Of a DNA stretch of 10,534 nt, positions 1-6,200 are shown piece after piece (the first letter of the stretch is position 1; each line of letters opens with the position of its first letter). Made by a program: the position numbers and the translations under genes. The DNA is from DATLFI01 sp035524895 (GTDB lineage Bacteria > Acidobacteriota > Thermoanaerobaculia > Multivoradales > Multivoraceae), in contig DATLFI010000195.1 of assembly GCA_035524895.1 (NCBI GenBank), positions 1 to 10,534 of the forward strand. The letters are read 5' to 3'. Below the pieces are notes generated by a model. It did no database searches and was not told the DNA's origin. It worked only from the letters and a program-made list of their open reading frames with translations.

Positions 1-242
1 CTGTGCAGAACGGCCACGGCCGCCTCATCGTCGCGCCCTACTGCGTCAGGCCTTTGGCCGGCGCGCCGGTCTCGGCGCCGTTGCGTTGGTCGGAGGTGCG
101 GGGCGGTCTGGAGCTGGGTGACTTCAACATCAAGTCGATGCCGGAACGCGTCAAGCGGCAGAAGAAGGACCCGCTTGTCGGGGTGCTCGGGGATCGGCCG
201 GATCTGTTGGGGGCGTTGGCGAGGTTGGCGGAGTTGGCGTAG
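1..242 (+). CDS. ligD: LigD-type NHEJ DNA polymerase/primase domain, C-terminal fragment
   Basis: This is the 3' end of a gene whose start lies before the window; the frame is open to the left edge (first full codon at 3). About 79 residues are visible. The segment QNGHGRLIVAPYCVRPLAG, followed by GAPVSAPLRWSEV, matches the conserved end of the LigD polymerase domain (archaeo-eukaryotic primase fold), where an NGRG..(V/A)APYS.R...GAPVS.PL.W.E signature precedes a terminal DPL/DPW stretch; here KKDPLVGVLGD. These polymerases fill in and extend ends during Ku-dependent non-homologous end joining in the cytoplasm. Because the protein ends about 25 residues after DPL, the polymerase domain is C-terminal here. 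Either a multidomain LigD with ligase first or a stand-alone polymerase is possible; the catalytic aspartates lie outside the window. The family is fairly sure, the exact domain arrangement is not. Confidence 0.75.
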   Translation, partial: VQNGHGRLIVAPYCVRPLAGAPVSAPLRWSEVRGGLELGDFNIKSMPERVKRQKKDPLVGVLGDRPDLLGALARLAELA

Positions 243-347
243 CGGATCTCGGATCGCCAGCCGACCGGCGGAACCCGACGCGTCGCGCTGCGATCCTCCG
301 ATCCCCCCGGGATTCAGGAGAACTGCGGTCTTCCTCGCGCTCGGCAT

Positions 348-364
348 CGCGCTCGTCGAGCGCG
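348..364. repeat. 17-bp palindrome at the outer edge of the left repeat copy
   Basis: CGCGCTCG-T-CGAGCGCG is a perfect 8-bp inverted repeat around a single T. It sits immediately outside the left copy of the long repeat. It is also partly a direct repeat: TCGCGCTCG occurs at 335-343 and again at 347-355. It could be a protein-binding site or an element end; with a one-base centre it is a better duplex palindrome than an RNA hairpin. The right repeat copy does not have the same palindrome beside it. Confidence 0.6.
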
Positions 365-553
365 CCCCGGGGCGGTGTGGCCCCGCCCGCTCGCCGGCCG
401 TCGACCGGGGCCCTGCCAACGAGCCTCTGCCCTCGCCCCCACTCGCGCGTCACGCGCTCTTCTGCGACCGCTCCCCCGGCCCCAACGACCGCCGGCGCCG
501 GTCCGGCTCACGGCTCGGGGCGCACACGCGCCCCTGAAAAGCCGCAACGACCA
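365..553 (+). repeat. Long GC-extreme repeat, left copy (inverted relative to 1622-1811)
   Basis: Read on the plus strand, this segment aligns along most of its length with the reverse complement of 1622-1811. Invariant blocks include GTGGCCCCGCCCGC, CGCCGGCCGTCGACCGGGGC, CCCCCACTCGCGCG, CCGGCCCCAACGA, CGCCGGCGCCGGTCCGGCT and CGGCTCGGGGCGCAC. A poorly matching patch of about 15-20 bases with small indels lies near 412-432. The copies have clearly diverged, so this is not a recent duplication. It carries no transposase and no plausible gene. It may be a dispersed intergenic repeat or a MITE-like element of this lineage; only two copies are visible, so the class is inference. Confidence 0.85.
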
Positions 554-688
554 CCCACCCACTGCCTGGCCGTCCGCGAAGGAACCCAGAGCAGCTCGCC
601 GCCAACACTCATGGCGAGAGTCCTGATGGCTCCTAGCCTGGTTCCCCTGCCGAAGGGACAATCTGCTGGCCGATAGCACGAGCCATGC

Positions 689-1429
689 TTAGTCGAGCGC
701 GCCCGATCGATTCTTGCATTCAAGCGTAAGCGGCGGCCCCACTTCTCGTCCGAGGCGCGTCCTGCCGGTGCGAGCGATCAGTTCTCGCACAACATCCTCG
801 ATCCAAATTGCTTCCTCCAGCTCAAACGCCCGCGGTTCAGCCGGCATCTTCCTCGCCGACTGTAGATCTCCCACCGACGAGACAAGTCTCCCGAGACTAC
901 TGAGGACTTTCGCTGAGACTGCGAGTGCTCTTGAGGACTGTTCGCGGCCACCGAAGGTCTGCTCGATCGCGGACAGGCAGAAGTAGCTCATAACCGACAG
1001 CTTCTCTTGGCCTCGGCGATAGCTCTCAAAACGGCGTACCAGTCCGTTGACCAATGGGTCCTCCTCGAACTCATGGAACCGCCACGGCCTCTGCCTTCTT
1101 GTGTTGGCTTCCGCCACCGAGCCGCCTACAACTACGCGCGCGTGCATCACACCTTCGCCCCGATCGCTGTTGACATCCCAGGCGTCTAAGAGCCACTCCG
1201 CGTGCGCCGTCAACCCGACCTCCGACAGATACCAATCTCCGTTCCAGGATGTTCGGAAGTCTTTGACTAGCCTCTCCGCTTCGAGGAGCGAGGTCATCGG
1301 CTTTCGGAAGCGAACGGTCACCTTCTTGCCTTCGATCTCGATCAGCAGAACTCCCACATGCCGTTCAAGCCCCGCGCTCACGTGGCGCGAAGTACCGGAA
1401 ACGCGGTATCGCACCCAGTCCTCTCGCAT
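689..1429 (-). CDS. Orphan protein of unknown function, 246 aa
   Basis: I do not recognise this protein. It begins at an ATG (1429-1427) with GAGG four bases upstream, and ends at TAA. It looks real: the composition is balanced rather than Arg/Pro-rich, hydrophobic residues are spread as in a folded soluble protein, and no signal peptide or membrane segment is visible. The N-terminal half is probably beta-rich (VGVLLIEIEGKKVTVRFRKP near 25-44). The C-terminal half is helical, with a striking stretch DPLVNGLVRRFESYRRGQEK then LSVMSYFCLSAIEQTFGGRE near residues 123-162. Its GC content is clearly lower than that of its neighbours, and it lies between the two inverted long repeats, so it may be acquired cargo. 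The ATG overlaps a TGA of an upstream frame (TGATG), which may or may not be meaningful. Function unassigned. Confidence 0.7.
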   Translation of the reverse strand: MREDWVRYRVSGTSRHVSAGLERHVGVLLIEIEGKKVTVRFRKPMTSLLEAERLVKDFRTSWNGDWYLSEVGLTAHAEWLLDAWDVNSDRGEGVMHARVVVGGSVAEANTRRQRPWRFHEFEEDPLVNGLVRRFESYRRGQEKLSVMSYFCLSAIEQTFGGREQSSRALAVSAKVLSSLGRLVSSVGDLQSARKMPAEPRAFELEEAIWIEDVVRELIARTGRTRLGREVGPPLTLECKNRSGALD

Positions 1430-1621
1430 CAGGCCTCAGCGACAGGCAAATAACGATGGTCTCCGAACTCGCTTGCGAGATCGAAGTCGCCGGCGTTCCG
1501 GCCCCGGCTCGACCGACAGGAAGCAGTAGCAACTGCCAAGAGCGCGGTCGAGACCCGAATACTGGAGGCAAGGAGCGAGAGGATCTGAACACTCGAACAG
1601 CATGTCATGGCGCTCTGGCGT

Positions 1622-1811
1622 GGGCGGTCGCTGCGTGAGACAGGGGCGAGTGCGCCCCGAGCCGCGCAGCCGGACCGGCGCCGGCGATCGTTGGGGCCGG
1701 GAGAGCCACCGCAGGAGAGCGCGATTCGCGCGAGTGGGGGCCAGGGCACGACCAAGACCAAAGTGCCCCGGTCGACGGCCGGCGAAGCGGGCGGGGCCAC
1801 TTCGCCCCGGA
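1622..1811 (-). repeat. Long GC-extreme repeat, right copy (inverted relative to 365-553)
   Basis: The reverse complement of this segment aligns with 365-553 through several invariant blocks of 13-20 bases. The outer ends (about 365 and 1811) are roughly 1.45 kb apart and bracket the orphan gene, giving an inverted-repeat-bounded layout like a composite or captured element. I see no obvious target-site duplication at the two outer ends. Within the repeat, GCCCCG and CGGGGC are spaced to form a stem around a roughly 20-base centre, and CGCCGGCGCCGG is locally self-complementary, so a transcript could be strongly structured. Confidence 0.85.
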
Positions 1812-1820
1812 CCGTGGCCG

Positions 1821-1872
1821 CCTCCTGATCGCCCCTCCTGATCGGCCGCTTTGATCGCCCATCTTGATCGCT
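1821..1872. repeat. Four tandem 13-bp units with TGATCG core
   Basis: Four consecutive 13-base units are visible: CCTCCTGATCGCC, CCTCCTGATCGGC, CGCTTTGATCGCC and CATCTTGATCGCT. The TGATCG core is invariant and its spacing constant at 13 bases, close to but not equal to a helical-turn multiple. The array lies directly outside the right long repeat and downstream of the MFS gene. It could be an iterated protein-binding array or a slippage-derived microrepeat; four units with substitutions suggest it is not brand new. Confidence 0.8.
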
Positions 1873-1881
1873 TCAGAAGCG
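1869..1881. repeat. 13-bp palindrome CGCTTC-A-GAAGCG
   Basis: This is a perfect 6-bp inverted repeat around a single A, overlapping the last four bases of the fourth 13-bp unit. It may act as an end-of-array protein site. No T-run follows on either strand, so a terminator role is not supported. Confidence 0.5.
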
Positions 1882-1925
1882 CGAGTGGCGCGCACACTAG
1901 TCCCGGAACAACCTCAACCCCGCCC

Positions 1926-3149
1926 TCACACCACCGCCGAGACCTGCTCCGCCGGCACCTCGCCGCGCGCCGCGGTGCGCGGCAGCAGCAAGGCGAGCGA
2001 CGCGACCGCGGCTCCCACCAGGGCGCCGCCCTGCAGCACCGGCTGCAGCGCGAACGCGTCGGCGAGCGCGCCGATGGTCCAGCTCGCGATGGCGCCCATG
2101 GCGAACAGGAAGCCGAGCGCGAGACCCGACGCGAGCGCGCGCCGCACCGGCAGCAGGTCCTGCGCGATCACCATCAGCACGCTGTGCGGCGCGCCCAGTG
2201 CACCGCCGCACAGGAACGAGAGCACGACGGCGCCCGGCCCGTCGGCGAGCGGGAGGAGCAGCAGCAGCAGCGCGCCGAGGCCGGTCGAAGCGCTCACCGC
2301 GAGGCGGCGGCCGACACGGTCGGCGAAGGCGCCGGCGAGCACCCCGGTGACCGCGCCGCCGAGCCAGAACGCGCCGGCGACCGCGCCTTGTGCCGAGGCG
2401 CTCCAGCCCTTGCCGTGGAACAGCAGCGGCAGGAACGCGACGGTGCCGATGAAGATCCACGCGCGGCCGGAGAAGATCGCGACCAGGAGCGTCAACGGTC
2501 CGGCCGACCAGCCGCCGCGCGCCGCGCTGGCATCGCGCCGCGTCGGCACCGGCAGAGGGTTGTGGGCGCGCGGCAGCATCTGGGTCGCCATGTAGAGCGG
2601 CACCGGCAGGAACAGCAGGCCCAGCAGCCAGATGCCGGGCAGGCCCAGGCGGTCGAGCACCACACCGGCGAGCACCGGCCCCGCGGCGAGGCCGAGCTGC
2701 CCGCCGAGAAAGAACACCGAGGTGGTGGTCGCGGCGCGACCGGGGACGGCATCGCTCGAGTGCATCACGCCCTGCGGGTGGAACGCGCCCGAGCCGAGCG
2801 CGGCGAGCGCGAACAGCGGCAGGAAGGCCCAGAAGCCGAAGCGCTGCACCACCCACAGCGAGGCGCACAGCGCAGTCATGGTCAGCAGCACGCTGCCGGG
2901 ACCCAGCCAGCGGCTGCCGATGCGATCGGTGAGCCAGCCGAACGGCGGCTGCGTGGCTCCGGCGAGGAACTGGTGCACGCCGACCCCCAGGCCGACCTGC
3001 GCCGCGCTGAGGCCGAGCGGCTGCTGCAGGAAGGCGAGCAGCACCGGTCCCATGCTGTTGAACACGTCGATGCCGAAGTGCCCGAGGGTCACGGCCCGAA
3101 ACAGGCGCACCTTCGAGGAGTGGGCAGGCATGGCGGGTGCTCGCGGCAT
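1926..3149 (-). CDS. MFS efflux transporter of the Fsr (fosmidomycin-resistance-like) type
   Basis: This is an inner-membrane drug:proton antiporter-type protein of about 407 residues with hydrophobic segments consistent with 12 helices. Family evidence: the first helix reads GHFGIDVFNSMGPVLLAFL (residues 23-41), the loop between helices 2 and 3 carries a motif-A-like sequence GWLTDRIGSR (71-80), repeated in the second half as GAFADRVGRR (273-282), and SGAFHPQG (120-127) is the FHP motif typical of Fsr proteins. The long frame runs up to 3329, but that would run past the divergent glnE start. I therefore chose ATG 3149; ATG 3131 (401 residues) is an equally plausible alternative, and neither has a clear Shine-Dalgarno. 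The gene diverges from glnE across about 140 bases. The substrate cannot be told from sequence; fosmidomycin is only the founding family member's drug. Confidence 0.85.
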   Translation of the reverse strand: MPRAPAMPAHSSKVRLFRAVTLGHFGIDVFNSMGPVLLAFLQQPLGLSAAQVGLGVGVHQFLAGATQPPFGWLTDRIGSRWLGPGSVLLTMTALCASLWVVQRFGFWAFLPLFALAALGSGAFHPQGVMHSSDAVPGRAATTTSVFFLGGQLGLAAGPVLAGVVLDRLGLPGIWLLGLLFLPVPLYMATQMLPRAHNPLPVPTRRDASAARGGWSAGPLTLLVAIFSGRAWIFIGTVAFLPLLFHGKGWSASAQGAVAGAFWLGGAVTGVLAGAFADRVGRRLAVSASTGLGALLLLLLPLADGPGAVVLSFLCGGALGAPHSVLMVIAQDLLPVRRALASGLALGFLFAMGAIASWTIGALADAFALQPVLQGGALVGAAVASLALLLPRTAARGEVPAEQVSAVV

Positions 3150-3198
3150 CGCGCGCCGCGGCAGGGTGCCGGAACGACCGACGCGCTGGAGGCCGGCC

Positions 3199-3206
3199 AG
3201 TATAGT
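3199..3206. promoter_or_regulatory. Putative divergent promoter -10 region for MFS gene and glnE
   Basis: In otherwise GC-rich DNA, the plus strand has TATAGT at 3201-3206 and the minus strand has TATACT at 3204-3199; both are good -10 hexamers sharing the same A/T patch. On the plus strand a CCGACG at 3178-3183 lies 17 bases upstream (GAC shared with TTGACA). No good -35 is seen on the minus strand. The position fits a leader of about 75 bases before glnE and about 45-60 bases before the MFS start. A promoter in one or both directions is inference. Confidence 0.35.
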
Positions 3207-3252
3207 GACCGGCATTGCGCTCCCGGGCGAGCCAGACCGGCTCGCGGCGCGA

Positions 3253-3293
3253 ACCATGCGATAGACACCATGCGATAGACGAGTGCGATGGAC
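3253..3293 (+). repeat. 14-bp tandem repeat at the glnE start, with ATG-CGA-TAG mini-ORFs
   Basis: ACCATGCGATAGAC occurs twice in a row (3253-3266 and 3267-3280). A degenerate third copy GAGTGCGATGGAC (3281-3293) contains the glnE start codon. Each perfect unit contains ATGCGATAG, a two-codon Met-Arg reading frame (3256-3264 and 3270-3278). The arrangement may be plain slippage, or may affect ribosome loading at glnE, where no strong Shine-Dalgarno is seen. Confidence 0.85.
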
Positions 3294-6200
3294 GAGGCCC
3301 GAGCGACCGCCGCCACCGCGCCGCCACACGCCCCGCTCGACGACGAGGCTCTCGGCGAGGCGGGCTTCGGCGACCCCTCAGCGGCGCGACGGCGGCTCGC
3401 GGCGTTGGAAGACAACCCTGGGGGCGCCCGCCTGCGCGCGGAGATCGAGCGCGTCCTCCGCGGCGAGCCTGGCCTCGTCGCAGATCCGGATGGCGCGCTG
3501 GTTGCGCTCGAGCGGCTGCTCCACGACGCCACCGATCCACAAACCCTGCTGCAGCGCGAGCTCGGAGGACCGCGACGCGTGCACAACGTGCTCGCGGTGC
3601 TCGGGGCGTCGGGTTACCTCACCGAGGTGGTGCTGCGGCACCCAGCGTGGCTCGGCGAGCTCTCCGGCCTGCACCAGGCTGCGCGTCGGCGCGACGAAGG
3701 TGAGCTGCGTCGCGAGCTGGAGGCCGAGGCCGGGCTAGAGCAGCCGTGGCACACCGCCGAGCCGCGACCGCTGTCGAGCAACGTTCCCCCCGCCATGGGG
3801 CGCGATGCCGTCGAGCGCGCGCTCGACGGGCTGCGACGCGTGCACCAGCACGAGCTCCTGCGCATCGGCGGCTGCGATCTGCTCGCGCTGTTCGATCTCG
3901 AGACCATTCTCGATCAGGTCTCGCTGCTCGCCGACGAGATGGTGCGCGCAGCGCTCGAGGCGGCCTGGCGGTCGCTCCCGGACCGCCCCGATCCTCGCCG
4001 CTTCTGCGTGCTGGCGCTCGGCAAGCTCGGCGCGCGCGAGCTCAACTACAGCTCGGACATCGACCTGGTCTTCCTCGCCGAGGACGAGGCCCCGCTCTAC
4101 TGGGCGTTGGCCAAGCGTCTCTCCGACTACCTCTCGCGACCGACCGGCGAGGGCTTCTTGCATCGCGTCGACCTGCGGCTGCGGCCCTGGGGCCGCGACG
4201 GTCCGCTGGTCAGCACCCGCGGCTCGTACCTCGAGTACCTCTCTCACCACGCCAGCGCCGCGGAGCTGCAATCGCTGCTGAAGGCGCGTCCGATCGCCGG
4301 AGCCCTCGCTATCGGCGAGCGCTTCCTCGACGAGGCGCGGACCTTCGTGTTCCGCGAGCGCGACCCCGACGTGCTGCGTGCCGATGTGCTGCAGCTCAAG
4401 GAGCGCATCGAGGGCGAGCTGCGCGCTCGCGGCGAGTCCTGGGGTCAGGTCAAGTCGGGAGAGGGTTCGATCCGCGACGTCGAGTTCACCACGCAGTACC
4501 TCCAGCTCCTGCACTGTCCGGTCCACGAGGATCTCGGCCTCCGCGCGCCCGCCACGCTCGACGCCCTCGACGCCCTCCGCGAGCACGGTCTGCTCGCGGA
4601 CGCCGACCACCGCGTGCTGGTGCAGGGGTACGTGTTCCTGCGCACCGTCGAGCACGACCTGCAGCTCGTCGGCAACCTCCAGGCGCACCAGCTGCCTCGG
4701 GATCCGCTGCGGCTGCGTCATCTGGCGCGTCGGCTCGGGTTCCACGACGAGGGAGGCGCCGCCTCGGCCACCGACGCGACGGCCAGGTTCCTGGGTCGCT
4801 ACCAGGAGCACGCGCGCGCGGTGCGCGCGGTGTACCTGCGTCACATGGCACCGACCGGATCGCCGCGCCCGGCCGAGGCCGCATACGAGCCGCCGGTGAT
4901 GCGCATGCCCGCGCCGTACCTCGCCGCATTCTCGACCGCCGATGTCGAAAGGCATCGCCACACGATCGCCGCGCTCGAGGACTCCGGCCGTCGCGTCGCG
5001 GTGTCGGTCCAGGCGCTGGAGGAGCATCGCTACGGCATCGAGATCCTCGGCCGCGACGCGTTGGGCACGCTCTCCTTGGTCTGCGGGCTGCTCCATGCCT
5101 ATCGCTGCAACATCGTCGAAGGTCAGGTCTTCACGTCCGAGGAGGTGGTCGACGCCCACGCCGCCCGCCTCGAGGCCGGCGCCAGGACCTGGGGGCGAGG
5201 AAAGCGTTGGCTGGTCGACGTTTTCATCGTGGAACCGAAGGACGACGGTCCCTCGCTCGCGGGGCTCGCGGCGGACCTCGGGTCGCTCCTCGACCTCCTC
5301 CACGATCAGGGTCACACGCAGGCCCAGCTCGCGCTCGCCAAGCGCGTCTCACTCGCCCTGCCCGACGGCGACGGCTCGACCGACGCTCTGCCGGTGCTCT
5401 ACCCGCTCGACATCGAGGTCGACAACGGCCGCTCGGAGCGACACACCGTGCTGTTCATCGAGGGCACCGACACTCCCGGCTTCCTCTACGAGCTCACCAA
5501 CGCTCTCGCGCTCTCCGAGATCAGCGTCGAGATGATGGAGGTGAGCACCGCGGGCAGCCGGGTGCGCGACACCCTGTGGGTGACCGACCGCGACGGACGC
5601 AAGATCCTCGAGCCGGCAGCGCTGCGCCGGCTCAAGCTCACCACCGTGCTGATCAAGCACTTCACCCACCTGCTGCCTAGAGCGCCCGATCCGGAGCGGG
5701 CGCTGCTCCACTTCCATCAGCTCCTCGACGACCTCTTCGCGCGAGAGAGTTGGGAGCACGAGATCGCAACCCTCGAGCAGCCCACCGTGCTGGCCTCGCT
5801 GGCGCAGCTGCTCGGGCAGAGCGACTTCCTGTGGCGCGACTTCCTGCGCATGCAGCACGAGAATCTCTTCCCGGTGGTGCAGGACATCGCGGGACTGGAG
5901 GAGGCCCGTCCCCGTCACGAGCTCGAGCAGGCGCTCGACGAAGCGTTGGCGTCGCGCCCGCCGGAAGAACGCGCCGAGGCGCTCGCCGCGTTCCAGGACC
6001 GCGAGATGTTCCGCGTCGACATGCGCAAGATCCTGCGTCGAGGCGCCGCCTTCGACCAGTTCTCTCGCGAGTTGACCGAGCTGGCCGAGATCCTGTGCAC
6101 GCGGGTGGTCGAGCTGTCGTACCGGGACCTCGTGCAGAGCCTGGGAGATCCGGTTGGCGAGGATGGCGAGGTCGTTCCATTCACACTCTTCGCGCTCGGC

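Larger units (their letters stand above)
243..688. other. Gene-free stretch after ligD
   Basis: I see no convincing protein gene here; the open frames are GC-driven and their products are low-complexity Arg/Pro/Ala. Just after the ligD stop, GGATC and GGATCG blocks (244-256) face CGATCC and GATCC blocks (291-304). They could form an imperfect long-loop hairpin, but there is no T-run, so a terminator role is weak. The rest holds a 17-bp palindrome (348-364) and the left copy of the inverted repeat. About 555-688 is less GC-extreme and holds nothing I recognise. Confidence 0.5.
1430..1925. other. Gene-free stretch between the orphan gene and the MFS gene
   Basis: No convincing intact gene is visible. 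The segment holds about 190 bp of non-repeat sequence next to the orphan gene start (1430-1621), the right copy of the long repeat, four 13-bp tandem units and a 13-bp palindrome. About 45 further bases up to the MFS stop hold no clear T-tailed terminator. In the minus-strand frame ending at 1429, the last 40 or so residues faintly resemble the end of a PIN-domain toxin; see findings. Confidence 0.5.

Noticed and set aside
365..553. CRISPR or IS-element interpretation of the long repeats
   Set aside because: There are only two copies, in opposite orientation and over 1 kb apart, with no spacer array; no transposase frame or clear target-site duplication is visible.
314..679. Several 80-140 codon frames on both strands in 118-679 and 1436-1897
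   Set aside because: They run through the long GC-extreme repeats and give Arg/Pro/Ala-rich products; the same peptide-like strings appear in both areas because the DNA repeat is shared, not because a protein is conserved.
1851..3278. Long plus-strand open frame of 475 codons opposite the MFS gene
   Set aside because: Its product is rich in Arg, Glu, Gln, His and Ala without any domain, and it is the antisense shadow of a clear MFS transporter in very GC-rich DNA.
3735..5315. 526-codon minus-strand frame opposite glnE
   Set aside because: It overlaps strongly conserved GlnE catalytic motifs on the other strand, and its product has no recognisable motif; long antisense frames are expected at this GC content.
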